From contig JBBSLC010000065.1 in the NCBI GenBank assembly GCA_038255685.1, positions 1 through 15,920 on the forward strand: a DNA stretch of 15,920 nt, read 5' to 3'. The stretch is from CADCSY01 sp038255685 (GTDB taxonomy: Bacteria; Actinomycetota; Acidimicrobiia; Acidimicrobiales; CADCSY01). A model generated the notes under the pieces. It searched no databases. It saw nothing but the letters and a program-made list of their open reading frames with translations, and was not told where the DNA came from. A program made the translations under genes and the position numbers. This document shows, one piece after another, positions 1 through 6,865 of the stretch (positions within the stretch are counted from its first letter, which is position 1; each line of letters begins with the position of its first letter).

Positions 1-930
1 CTCGACGAGCGGCAGTGCGTTGTGGCGCTGCTCGTCGTGCTCGTGGATGGCGAGGGGCACGATCACCGCGGGGACGCCGGCGACGGCGAGCTCGGTGACG
101 GTGCCGGCACCGCCCCGCCCGATGGCGATGTCGGCTGCGGCATAGGCGTGGTCCATGCGGTCGATGTAGCCCACGAGGTCGACGAGGTGGCGGCCGGGGT
201 TCGTCGCAAGCGCTGCCTCGATCTCGGCGTGGGTCCTGGCGCCGGCCTTGAGCACGATGCGGACGTCGCTGCGCCCCGCCCACCGCTCGGCCAGGCCGAG
301 GGCGAGGCGGTTGAGGGCGAGGGACCCCTGGCTCGCACCGTTGACCAGGATCATGCGAGTGCCCTCCGGGATCCCGTACGCCGCTCGTGACGACGGTCGC
401 AGTGCGTCTCGGTCGAAGGACGTCATCTCGGGGCGCAGCGGGTACCCGGTGCACCGGACGTCGCGCCCGGGGAAGCGCGTCTGCGGGAACGACGTCGCCA
501 CGTTGGGGGTGAACCTCGCTGCGAAGCGGTTCGCCTGCCCGGGGACGGAGCCCGGCTCGTGCACGAGACCCGGGGTGCCCACCAGCCGAGCTGCGAGCAT
601 CAGCGGCACGCCGCTGTAGCCGCCCATGGTGACGGCGACGTCGGCACCGAGGCGGGAGAGGAGCGAGCGTGACTGCCACGTGCCCTTGGCGAGGGCGAGG
701 GGCACGAGCGCCTTCTTCCAGCCCTGGTTGTTGAACGGGACCATGTCGACGAGCTCGAGCGCGAACCCGGCGGCGGGGATGAGGTCGCCCTCCATGCCAC
801 GAGCGGTGCCCACGAAGGAGACGGCAGCGCCAGGGGCGGCCCGCTGGATGGCGGCGGCGAGGGCCAGGCCGGGGTAGATGTGGCCGCCGGTGCCGCCGGC
901 AGCGATGACGATGGTGGGTCCGCCGGCCAT
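1..930 (-). CDS. murG: MurG, UDP-GlcNAc:lipid I GlcNAc transferase (C-terminus cut off by window edge)
   Basis: MurG adds GlcNAc to lipid I to make lipid II at the inner face of the membrane, the last cytoplasmic step of peptidoglycan precursor synthesis. Translating the reverse complement from the ATG at 930 gives 310 uninterrupted residues. Family motifs are in order: GGTGGHIYPG (12-21, with the donor-site His17), GGYSG (104-108), HEPGSVPGQANR (124-135, replacing the usual HEQN-type loop), NGASQGSLALNR (197-208), GRGGAGTVTEL (271-281, Glu280 at the UDP-GlcNAc site) and DEQRHNALPL (299-308). Family length is about 350-370, so some 50 residues lie beyond position 1. No Shine-Dalgarno precedes the ATG. 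The gene is divergent from murC, whereas in most dcw clusters murG lies just upstream of murC on the same strand. The family assignment is firm. Confidence 0.95.
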   Translation of the reverse strand, partial: MAGGPTIVIAAGGTGGHIYPGLALAAAIQRAAPGAAVSFVGTARGMEGDLIPAAGFALELVDMVPFNNQGWKKALVPLALAKGTWQSRSLLSRLGADVAVTMGGYSGVPLMLAARLVGTPGLVHEPGSVPGQANRFAARFTPNVATSFPQTRFPGRDVRCTGYPLRPEMTSFDRDALRPSSRAAYGIPEGTRMILVNGASQGSLALNRLALGLAERWAGRSDVRIVLKAGARTHAEIEAALATNPGRHLVDLVGYIDRMDHAYAAADIAIGRGGAGTVTELAVAGVPAVIVPLAIHEHDEQRHNALPLVE

Positions 931-1070
931 GGAGTGGCTCAGTCTGCCACTGCTGCACCGCACCTTCGACGATCGTCAGACGACCGCTGGGTAGCCTCGC
1001 CGCTCAGGTCGTCACCCGCCGGGAGGATCCCATCGACGCACTGCAGGACCCCACGCCGCTGGACCTCAGC
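931..1070. promoter_or_regulatory. Divergent murG/murC intergenic region
   Basis: This gap must carry the start signals for both murG and murC. On the plus strand a TAGCCT box at 992-997 fits the actinobacterial TANNNT -10 pattern and would place a murC transcript start near 1004. No convincing -35 is visible at the matching distance. A perfect 10-bp palindrome, GACGATCGTC, lies at 968-977 between the two genes and could be an operator. A strong Shine-Dalgarno, GGGAGG, lies at 1021-1026, well upstream of the first standard murC start codon. On the minus strand only a weak -10-like CAGACT (946-941) precedes murG. The assignments are pattern-based inference. Confidence 0.4.
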
Positions 1071-2441
1071 GTGCCCCGGCACATCCACGTGGTGGGTGCC
1101 GGCGGGTCGGGGATGAGCGCCATCGCCGAGGTCCTCGCCACGATGGGCCACACCGTGACGGGGAGCGACCAGGTCGCATCCCCGGTCCTCGCGCACCTCC
1201 GCTCCCTCGGGGTCGAGGTCGCCGTCGGTCACGATGCTGCCCACGTCGCCGGTGCCGACCTCGTCGCCTGCTCGACCGCGATCTCGCCGACCAACCCGGA
1301 GGTCACCGCGGCACGGGCTGCAGGTGTGCCCGTCCTGCGCAGGGCTGAGGCGCTCGCAGCGATCTGCGGTGTCCGCCGCACGGTGGCGGTGAGCGGCACG
1401 CACGGCAAGACGACGACCACGGCCATGCTGGCGCTGGCACTGCGGGCCGCAGGCCTCGAGCCGTCGTTCATCGTGGGCGCCGAGGTGCGGGGGCTCGGCA
1501 GCGGGGCGTCGTGGGGGAGTGGCGGGTGGTTCGTGGTGGAGGCGGACGAGAGCGACGGGACGTTCCTCGAGCTCGGTGCCGAGGCGGTCGTGGTGACCAA
1601 CGTGGAGGCGGACCACCTCGACCACTGGGGGAGCTTCGAGTCGCTGCAGGCCGGCTTCCGCCGGTTCCTCGCCGAGGCGACCGGACCGCGGGTGGTCTGC
1701 GCCGACGACCCGGTGGCGGCGTCGCTGGCGGAGGGCCTCGACTGCCTCACCTACGGCACCTCGCCTGGTGCGACGTACCGGATGGTCGACGTCGTCGCCG
1801 GCGCCGCCGCCATCAGCTTCACGCTCGAGCACGCCGGTGCCGGGCTCGGCCGGGTGGAGGTCGCGCTGCCCGGGCTCCACAACGCCCGCAACGCTGCGGC
1901 CGTCGTCGTCACGGCGCTCGCGCTCGGGGCCGAGCTCGGACCCGTCGTCGACGCCCTCACCACCTTCCCAGGTGTGCGTCGCAGGTGGGAGCACCGCGGC
2001 GAGGCGGCAGGCGTGACCTTCATCGACAGCTACGACCACCTGCCGACCGAGGTCGTCGCCGCCCTGGACGCAGCCGGAGCGGGCGACTGGCGACGCGTCG
2101 TGTGCGTGTTCCAACCGCACCGCTACACCCGCACCCGCGACCTGTGGCCTGCGTTCGCCGATGCGTTCGAGGGTGCTGACGTGCTCTGCGTCACCGACGT
2201 CTACGCCGCCGGTCAGGCACCGATCCCCGGTGTCACCGGCAAGCTGGTCGTCGACGCCGTGCTCGGCGCGCACCCGTGGCGCCGGGTCGCCTGGCTCCCG
2301 ACGAGGTCGGACCTGCTCGCCTTCCTCGGTCCCGAGCTGCGAGCCGGTGACCTGTGCCTCACCCTCGGTGCCGGCGACCTGACGACCCTTCCCGATGAGC
2401 TCGTCGCCCTCCTCGGAGGCAGCGACCGAGCGCGATCGTGA
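1071..2441 (+). CDS. murC: MurC, UDP-N-acetylmuramate-L-alanine ligase
   Basis: MurC joins L-Ala to UDP-MurNAc with ATP in the cytoplasm, the first step of stem peptide assembly. From GTG 1071 it is 456 residues, near the family norm. Motifs: Rossmann turn VGAGGSGMSAIA (8-19), ATP loop GTHGKTTTT (109-117), ADESDG (158-163), NVEADHLDHWG (177-187), PGLHNARNA (267-275), FPGVRRR (299-305), FQPHRYTRT (347-355) and GAGDLTTL (433-440). The usual DDYAHHPTE ligase motif is DSYDHLPTE here (319-327). The start is uncertain. The frame stays open upstream and reads LDLSVPRHIHVVG, resembling MurC N-termini such as the mycobacterial PPDLRRVHMVG, and the only strong ribosome site is 40 nt upstream of this GTG. 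Translation may therefore begin near 1032 at a non-standard codon. The stop overlaps the murB start by 4 nt. Confidence 0.96.
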   Translation: MPRHIHVVGAGGSGMSAIAEVLATMGHTVTGSDQVASPVLAHLRSLGVEVAVGHDAAHVAGADLVACSTAISPTNPEVTAARAAGVPVLRRAEALAAICGVRRTVAVSGTHGKTTTTAMLALALRAAGLEPSFIVGAEVRGLGSGASWGSGGWFVVEADESDGTFLELGAEAVVVTNVEADHLDHWGSFESLQAGFRRFLAEATGPRVVCADDPVAASLAEGLDCLTYGTSPGATYRMVDVVAGAAAISFTLEHAGAGLGRVEVALPGLHNARNAAAVVVTALALGAELGPVVDALTTFPGVRRRWEHRGEAAGVTFIDSYDHLPTEVVAALDAAGAGDWRRVVCVFQPHRYTRTRDLWPAFADAFEGADVLCVTDVYAAGQAPIPGVTGKLVVDAVLGAHPWRRVAWLPTRSDLLAFLGPELRAGDLCLTLGAGDLTTLPDELVALLGGSDRARS

Positions 2442-3379
2442 CGACGGGCGCACCGGCCGGCTCCGCAGCCGCCGCAGCGGTGCTCGGCGACCTCGCACAG
2501 CTCGACGCCCCCCTCGGGGCACGGACCACCTACCGGGTGGGTGGACGGGCAGCGGTGCTCGTCGAGGTGTCGTCGGTGCACGACCTCACCAGGGTGGCGG
2601 CGGCGGTCGTTGCCAGCGACCTCCCCACCCTCGTGGTCGGACGAGGATCGAACCTGCTCGTCGCCGACGACGGGTTCCCAGGGATCGCCGTGGTCCTCGG
2701 ACCGGCCTTCGAGGCGGTGGTGATCGACGGGACCGCGGTGACCGCAGGTGGTGCGGCCCCGCTCCCGGTGCTCGCCCGACGGACCGCAGCCGCCGGCCTG
2801 ACCGGCCTCGAGTGGGCGGTCGGCATCCCCGGCACCGTCGGCGGCGGCGTGCGGATGAACGCAGGGGGCCACGGCTCGGACGTCGCAGCGAACCTCGTCG
2901 GGATCCACGCCCTGGACCTCCGCACCGGCGACCATGGACCGGTGGCGGCACCTGCTCTCGATCTCGGCTACCGGCGATCGGCCGTGCGCTCGACGATGGT
3001 CGTCCTCGACGCCACCTTCGAGCTCGTCGCCGGTGACGCCGAGGCCGCGACCGCGGCGGTCGCCGAGATCGTCCGGTGGCGGCGGGAGCACCAGCCAGGC
3101 GGGCAGAACGCCGGCTCGGTGTTCTCCAACCCACCGGGTGATGCCGCCGGTCGCCTGGTGGACGCTGCCGGGTGCCGGGGGTTGCGCCACGGCACGGCGC
3201 AGGTGTCACCCAAGCACGCGAACTTCATCCAGGCCGACCCCGATGGCAGGGCCGACGACGTGCTCGCGCTGCTCCTCGAGGTGGCTCGTCGAGTCTCCGA
3301 CACGAGCGGCGTCGAGCTGCGCACGGAGGTGCGCCTCGTCGGTTTCGAAGCTCAGCCTCACGTCGAGGTCGAGGGTTGA
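2438..3379 (+). CDS. murB: MurB, UDP-N-acetylenolpyruvoylglucosamine reductase
   Basis: MurB is a cytoplasmic FAD enzyme that reduces UDP-GlcNAc-enolpyruvate to UDP-MurNAc with NADPH, supplying the substrate of MurC. The product is 313 residues. FAD-binding segments are YRVGGRAAVLVEV (32-44), GRGSNLLVADDGFPG (68-82) and GIPGTVGGGVRMNAGGHGSD (129-148). The reductase core has Tyr178-Arg179, NAGSVFSNP (224-232) with the proton-donating Ser227, KHANFIQ (259-265) and the C-terminal catalytic Glu297 in TEVRLVG. All key residues are present. GTG 2438 overlaps the murC stop (GTGA), which predicts translational coupling. A GGAGG lies about 18 nt upstream, too far to be optimal. An Ala-rich N-terminal stretch precedes the domain. 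Confidence 0.97.
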   Translation: MTTGAPAGSAAAAAVLGDLAQLDAPLGARTTYRVGGRAAVLVEVSSVHDLTRVAAAVVASDLPTLVVGRGSNLLVADDGFPGIAVVLGPAFEAVVIDGTAVTAGGAAPLPVLARRTAAAGLTGLEWAVGIPGTVGGGVRMNAGGHGSDVAANLVGIHALDLRTGDHGPVAAPALDLGYRRSAVRSTMVVLDATFELVAGDAEAATAAVAEIVRWRREHQPGGQNAGSVFSNPPGDAAGRLVDAAGCRGLRHGTAQVSPKHANFIQADPDGRADDVLALLLEVARRVSDTSGVELRTEVRLVGFEAQPHVEVEG

Positions 3380-4200
3380 GCGCTCCGACGACGACCGGGC
3401 GGTCGAGCACCGACCGGCGACGGCCGGTGCCGGCGATCGACCCTCGCATCCGCGCCCGACGGATCGCCGTGCAGCGCCACGAGGGCAGGCGCCGGCTCAG
3501 GCTCCTCACCGCCGGCGCCGTGGTGACCGCCGTCGTGGTCGCCGTCGTGGGGCTCGCGCTCTCGCCCGCCTTCGACGTCGACCACGTGCTGGTGGTCGGC
3601 GCGGTCCGCGCCGAGGAGGAAGCGGTGGAGCGAGCGGCGGGGATCGAGCGAGGTGACCCGCTCGTGGCCCTCGATGCCGGAGGCGTGGCAGCCGGCGTCC
3701 GGTCGCTGCCCTGGGTCGAGACGGTGGTCGTCGAACGGGTCTGGCCCGGGACCGTCGCCATCACCGTGGTCGAGCGAGAACCGGTGGCTGCGCTGGTGCG
3801 GGCGGACGGCAGGGCCTCCCTCGTCGACGGGGAGGGGCGCGTCCTCGCCGAGGTGGCTCCAGAGGCGACGGAGGTGCTGCAGGTGGTCGGCCTGCCCGAG
3901 CCCGGGCCCCCGGGTTCGGTCCTCGATCGCAGCGGGCGCCAGGCGCTCGCCGTCGCATCCGGGCTCCCTGCCACGCTGCTCGCCCAGGCCGACGCGCTGC
4001 GGGTCGGGACCGACGGCACCCTCGAGCTCGATCTCGTCCTCGTCGAGGGCGAAGAGCCCACCGTCGTGCTGCTCGACGATGGTGACGACCTCGGGGCCAA
4101 GCTGACGGCCCTTGCCACCGTGGTGGCGAGCGTGGCGCTCGAGGACCTCGCCACGATCGACCTTGCCGTCCCGAGCGCGCCGGCGCTGACGCGCAGGTGA
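3376..4200 (+). CDS. ftsQ: FtsQ, divisome POTRA-domain membrane protein
   Basis: FtsQ is a bitopic divisome protein that bridges early and late division proteins through FtsL/FtsB-type partners. From TTG 3376 it has 274 residues: a basic cytoplasmic tail (1-41, Arg-rich), one membrane helix (about 42-63), a POTRA domain (about 66-134, starting FDVDHVLVVGA and including LPWVETVVVERVWPGTVAITV) and a beta-rich periplasmic FtsQ domain to the end. TTG is chosen because it overlaps the murB stop (TTGA), GAGG at 3365-3368 sits 7 nt upstream, and the protein then begins with a normal short tail. The frame is open further upstream inside murB, but those residues look like read-through of murB DNA. It ends the murC-murB-ftsQ unit. 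Confidence 0.93.
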   Translation: MSAPTTTGRSSTDRRRPVPAIDPRIRARRIAVQRHEGRRRLRLLTAGAVVTAVVVAVVGLALSPAFDVDHVLVVGAVRAEEEAVERAAGIERGDPLVALDAGGVAAGVRSLPWVETVVVERVWPGTVAITVVEREPVAALVRADGRASLVDGEGRVLAEVAPEATEVLQVVGLPEPGPPGSVLDRSGRQALAVASGLPATLLAQADALRVGTDGTLELDLVLVEGEEPTVVLLDDGDDLGAKLTALATVVASVALEDLATIDLAVPSAPALTRR

Positions 4201-4203
4201 TGC

Positions 4204-4232
4204 TTGACCGGCCGGGCTCGAGTGCGTACCAT
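4204..4232 (+). promoter_or_regulatory. Candidate ftsZ promoter
   Basis: TTGACC (4204-4209) and TACCAT (4227-4232) are separated by exactly 17 nt, a close match to a housekeeping actinobacterial promoter (TTGAC-N17-TANNNT). Transcription would start near A4240. It begins four bases after the ftsQ stop, so ftsZ can be transcribed separately from the mur genes. It is the best -35/-10 pair I found in the window. Confidence 0.6.
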
Positions 4233-4268
4233 CTCGACCACAACCGCAGGTTGATGTACATCTCGACC
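4230..4268 (+). repeat. Direct repeat CATCTCGACC around the predicted ftsZ transcription start
   Basis: CATCTCGACC occurs at 4230-4239 and again at 4259-4268, 29 bp apart. The first copy covers the end of the -10 box and the predicted start site. The second overlaps the upstream arm of the first leader hairpin. The position suits a regulator-binding pair, but chance cannot be excluded. Confidence 0.35.
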
Positions 4269-4281
4269 TCAAGATGAGGTC
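4265..4281 (+). promoter_or_regulatory. Inverted repeat in the ftsZ leader
   Basis: This is a perfect 7-bp inverted repeat: GACCTCA (4265-4271), a 3-nt AGA centre, and TGAGGTC (4275-4281). It could be a dyad operator or a small RNA stem, and it lies 3 nt before a second, larger hairpin in the predicted ftsZ 5' UTR. Confidence 0.45.
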
Positions 4282-4283
4282 AA

Positions 4284-4315
4284 GGCCGGGTGAACCCTCC
4301 AGGGTGCGCCCGGCC
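4284..4315 (+). terminator. Strong hairpin upstream of ftsZ (terminator or attenuator)
   Basis: GGCCGGG (4284-4290) pairs with CCCGGCC (4309-4315). The stem continues through a G-U and a G-C pair and one mismatch into ACCC/GGGT (4294-4297 with 4302-4305), closing a 4-nt loop. CTTTCC follows rather than a long T-tract. It could terminate transcripts arriving from ftsQ. Because it lies downstream of the candidate ftsZ promoter and 16 nt before the AGGAGG, it could also attenuate or protect ftsZ mRNA. Confidence 0.5.
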
Positions 4316-4346
4316 CTTTCCACGTTCAGCCAGGAGGAACCCCCAC

Positions 4347-5426
4347 ATGGCCGCTCACCCGCAGAACTACCTGGCGGTGATCAAGGTCGTCGGCATCGGT
4401 GGCGGCGGCGTCAACGCCGTCAACCGGATGATCGACGCAGGGTTGAAGGGCGTCGAGTTCATCGGGATCAACACCGATGCCCAGGCGCTGCTCATGAGCG
4501 ACGCCGAGCTGAAGCTCGACATCGGACAGGACGTGACGCGCGGTCTCGGCGCCGGCAGCGACCCCGAGGTCGGCCGCACCGCAGCCGAGGATCACCGGGC
4601 CGAGATCGAGGCGGCCCTCCAGGGCGCCGACATGGTCTTCATCACCGCAGGCAAGGGAGGCGGGACCGGCACCGGCGGCGCGCCGGTCGTGGCCGAGGTG
4701 GCCAAGAGCATCGGCGCCCTGACGATCGGCGTGGTCACCCGCCCGTTCGCCTTCGAGGGCCGGCGCCGTTCGGTGCAGGCAGAGCAGGGCATCCAGAAGC
4801 TGAAGGAGAAGGTCGACACCCTCATCGTCATCCCGAACGACCGCCTCCTGACGGTCTCCAACGAGAAGACCTCGGTCCTGAACGCCTTCAAGATGGCCGA
4901 CGAGGTGCTGCTCCAGGGCGTGCAGGGCATCACCGAGCTGATCACGACCCCCGGCCTCATCAACACCGACTTCGCCGACGTGAAGATGATCATGACCAAC
5001 GCCGGCTCGGCCCTGATGGGCATCGGCTTCGGTTCCGGTGAGGGGCGCGCCGTGAGCGCGGCCCGAGCGGCCATCGCCAGCCCGTTGCTCGAAGCCTCGA
5101 TCGAGGGCGCGCGCGGCATCCTCCTCAGCATCAGCGGGGGCAGTGACCTCGGTCTCTTCGAGGTCAACGAGGCTGCCGAGATCATCCACGGCGTCGCCCA
5201 CCCCGACGCCAACATCATCTTCGGTGCGGTGATCGACGACGCCATGGGTGACGAGGTGCGGGTCACGGTCATCGCCGCCGGCTTCGACCGCTGGGACGAG
5301 GGCAAGGAGCGCGAGCAGGTCCGCTCCGGGGCCGGTCGCGACGTCTTCGCCCCGTCCGGCGACGATGACGACGGTGACCTCGACCTCGGTGACGACGACT
5401 TCGACGTCCCGTCGTTCCTGAAGTAG
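4347..5426 (+). CDS. ftsZ: FtsZ, tubulin-like cell division GTPase
   Basis: FtsZ polymerises with GTP into the Z-ring that recruits the divisome. It has 359 residues from ATG 4347, with AGGAGG at 4332-4337, 9 nt upstream. An upstream ATG at 4290 falls inside the leader hairpin and is rejected. Motifs: nucleotide-binding GIGGGGVNAVN (17-27), tubulin signature GGGTGTG (104-110), TRPFAFEG (131-138), PNDRLL (163-168) and the T7 synergy loop NTDFADVK (206-213) with Asp208 and Asp211. The linker is short and acidic (about 318-349). It ends in the conserved C-terminal peptide DDFDVPSFLK (350-359), which docks membrane tethers such as SepF. There is no ftsA, as usual in Actinobacteria, and sepF lies three genes downstream. 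Confidence 0.99.
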   Translation: MAAHPQNYLAVIKVVGIGGGGVNAVNRMIDAGLKGVEFIGINTDAQALLMSDAELKLDIGQDVTRGLGAGSDPEVGRTAAEDHRAEIEAALQGADMVFITAGKGGGTGTGGAPVVAEVAKSIGALTIGVVTRPFAFEGRRRSVQAEQGIQKLKEKVDTLIVIPNDRLLTVSNEKTSVLNAFKMADEVLLQGVQGITELITTPGLINTDFADVKMIMTNAGSALMGIGFGSGEGRAVSAARAAIASPLLEASIEGARGILLSISGGSDLGLFEVNEAAEIIHGVAHPDANIIFGAVIDDAMGDEVRVTVIAAGFDRWDEGKEREQVRSGAGRDVFAPSGDDDDGDLDLGDDDFDVPSFLK

Positions 5427-5439
5427 GACCGGCACCGGG

Positions 5440-6117
5440 GTGGTGCCGGCGCCGGCCGGGTCGACCGCCCCGCGCCGCGCCACGCCCCACCACCGGTTCA
5501 CCTCGCGCCGGGAGGGAGACCTCGCGATCTCGAGCCCGGGGGTCGAGGGGCGACGAGCGGCGATCGTCGCTGCACCGTGGACCTGGCTGCGACAGGTGCA
5601 CGGCGCGCGGGTGGTGACGGTGCGTGCGCCGGGTGAGCACGCCGGCGCCGAAGCCGACGCTGCGGTCACGTCGGTGGTGGGCGCGGTCGTCGCCGTGCAG
5701 GCCGCCGATTGCGCACCGGTCGTGCTCCTCGCCGACGACGTCGTCGGTGTGGCCCACGCCGGATGGCGGGGCCTCGCAGCCGGCGTGCTCCCTGCGACCG
5801 TCCGGGCGATGCGGTCGCTCGGCGCGAGCGAGGTGCACGCCCTGCTCGGCCCGTGCATCCATCCCTGCTGCTACGAGTTCGGCTCCGCTGCGCTCGCGTC
5901 GGTCTCCGCTGCAGTCGGTGCGACGGTGGCGGGCACGACGACGAGCGGAGAGCTGGCACTCGACGTCCCCGCCGCCGTGTCCGCCTCGCTCGCAGCGGTG
6001 GACGTCGAGCTCGACACCTCTGCGACCAGGTGCACCTCGTGCGAGGTCGACCGCCACTGGTCGCACCGCGCCCGTGCCGAGCCCGAGCGCCAGGCTGGCG
6101 TGGCGTGGCTGACGTGA
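5440..6117 (+). CDS. pgeF: PgeF/YfiH-type peptidoglycan editing factor (multicopper-oxidase-like fold)
   Basis: This family has a metal-binding laccase-like fold. The E. coli member removes wrongly added L-Ser from UDP-MurNAc, keeping L-Ala in the stem peptide. The 225 residues contain the three metal-ligand motifs: QVHG (His54), AADCAP (Cys91) and HAGWRG (His106). GPCIHPCCYEFG (138-148 region) and a C-terminal GVAWL follow. The family is usually about 240-260 residues, so the N-terminus is slightly short. Two tandem GTG codons (5440, 5443) follow the ftsZ stop by 13 nt, with only a weak AGGA, which suggests co-transcription with ftsZ. Editing would protect the product of MurC encoded nearby. 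Function is by homology. Confidence 0.9.
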   Translation: MVPAPAGSTAPRRATPHHRFTSRREGDLAISSPGVEGRRAAIVAAPWTWLRQVHGARVVTVRAPGEHAGAEADAAVTSVVGAVVAVQAADCAPVVLLADDVVGVAHAGWRGLAAGVLPATVRAMRSLGASEVHALLGPCIHPCCYEFGSAALASVSAAVGATVAGTTTSGELALDVPAAVSASLAAVDVELDTSATRCTSCEVDRHWSHRARAEPERQAGVAWLT

Positions 6118-6836
6118 GCGACACCGTCGGCCCGTCACCCGCCGTCGACCCGTCGGCTGTTGCCGAGCGGGTGGAGGAGGTGCGCGCTCGCATCGCACGC
6201 GCCGGCGATCCCGACCGGGTGCGGCTGGTGGCCGTGACGAAGGGCTTCGGCCCCGATGCCGTCGCTGCTGCGCTCGCTGCGGGCGTCCACGACCTCGGGG
6301 AGAGCTACGCCCCTGAGCTCGCGGCGAAGGCGCTCGCCACGCAGTCGGCTGGTCCCGAGGTGCGCTGGCACTTCGTCGGTCGGCTGCAGTCGAACAAGGT
6401 GCGCCGCCTCGCTGGCGTCGTGCACCTCTGGCACAGCGTCGATCGGCGCAGCGTGGTGGACGCGCTCGCGCGCCACGCCGCTGGCGCCACCGTGCTCGTC
6501 CAGGTCAACGTGACCGGTGCGCCCGGGCAAGGGGGGTGCGAACCGACGGCGGTGCCCGAGCTCGTCGCCGAGATCGGCGCCCGAGGGCTGGAGGTCACCG
6601 GGCTCATGTGCGTCGGGGCGCCGGGTGGGCCGACGGCCGCTCGTCCTGGCTTCCGTCGCCTGCATGCGCTCGCCGACGATCTCGGCATCGCCGAGTGCTC
6701 GATGGGGATGAGCGGCGACCTCGAGGCTGCCGTCGAAGAGGGCGCCACGATGGTGCGCGTGGGCACGGCGCTGTTCGGCGCCCGCCCTGCGCCCCGCGCT
6801 GGTCCGCGTGGCGGGGCGACCGGGCTGCGACACTAG
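6114..6836 (+). CDS. yggS: YggS/PLPBP family pyridoxal-phosphate homeostasis protein
   Basis: This is a cytoplasmic PLP-binding protein of the alanine racemase N-terminal fold, with no known catalytic reaction. It buffers PLP and influences amino acid balance. The 240 residues include AVTKGF with Schiff-base Lys43, DLGESYAPEL (60-69), WHFVGRLQSNKVR (85-97), HSVDR (107-111), VNVTGAPGQGGCEP (131-144), GLMCVGAP and the phosphate-site run CSMGMSGDLEAA (195-206) followed by VRVGTALFG. GTG 6114 overlaps the pgeF stop (GTGA). A GTG at 6105 is an alternative in the same frame. The Schiff-base Lys and phosphate-binding motifs are intact. The yggS-sepF-yggT order is standard for Gram-positive division clusters. 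Confidence 0.94.
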   Translation: MSDTVGPSPAVDPSAVAERVEEVRARIARAGDPDRVRLVAVTKGFGPDAVAAALAAGVHDLGESYAPELAAKALATQSAGPEVRWHFVGRLQSNKVRRLAGVVHLWHSVDRRSVVDALARHAAGATVLVQVNVTGAPGQGGCEPTAVPELVAEIGARGLEVTGLMCVGAPGGPTAARPGFRRLHALADDLGIAECSMGMSGDLEAAVEEGATMVRVGTALFGARPAPRAGPRGGATGLRH

Positions 6837-6839
6837 GGT
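6834..6839 (+). promoter_or_regulatory. Candidate -10 box upstream of sepF
   Basis: TAGGGT overlaps the yggS stop codon TAG and precedes the sepF ATG by 26 nt. A transcript starting near 6846 would carry little or nothing of the AAGGAGGG ribosome site, so either the start lies slightly earlier or this box is not used. No -35 is recognisable 17 nt upstream. It is listed because the same TAGGNT hexamer precedes divIVA, the 8772 gene and lspA. Confidence 0.25.
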
Positions 6840-6865
6840 CACGGCCAAGGAGGGTCTCGCGCACG

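Noticed and set aside
939..2522. 527-codon minus-strand open frame opposite murC
   Set aside because: murC on the plus strand carries every family motif. The antisense frame is His/Arg/Gly-rich and meaningless.
4201..4346. A missing ftsA between ftsQ and ftsZ as a deletion
   Set aside because: Actinobacteria normally lack ftsA and use SepF, which is present downstream.
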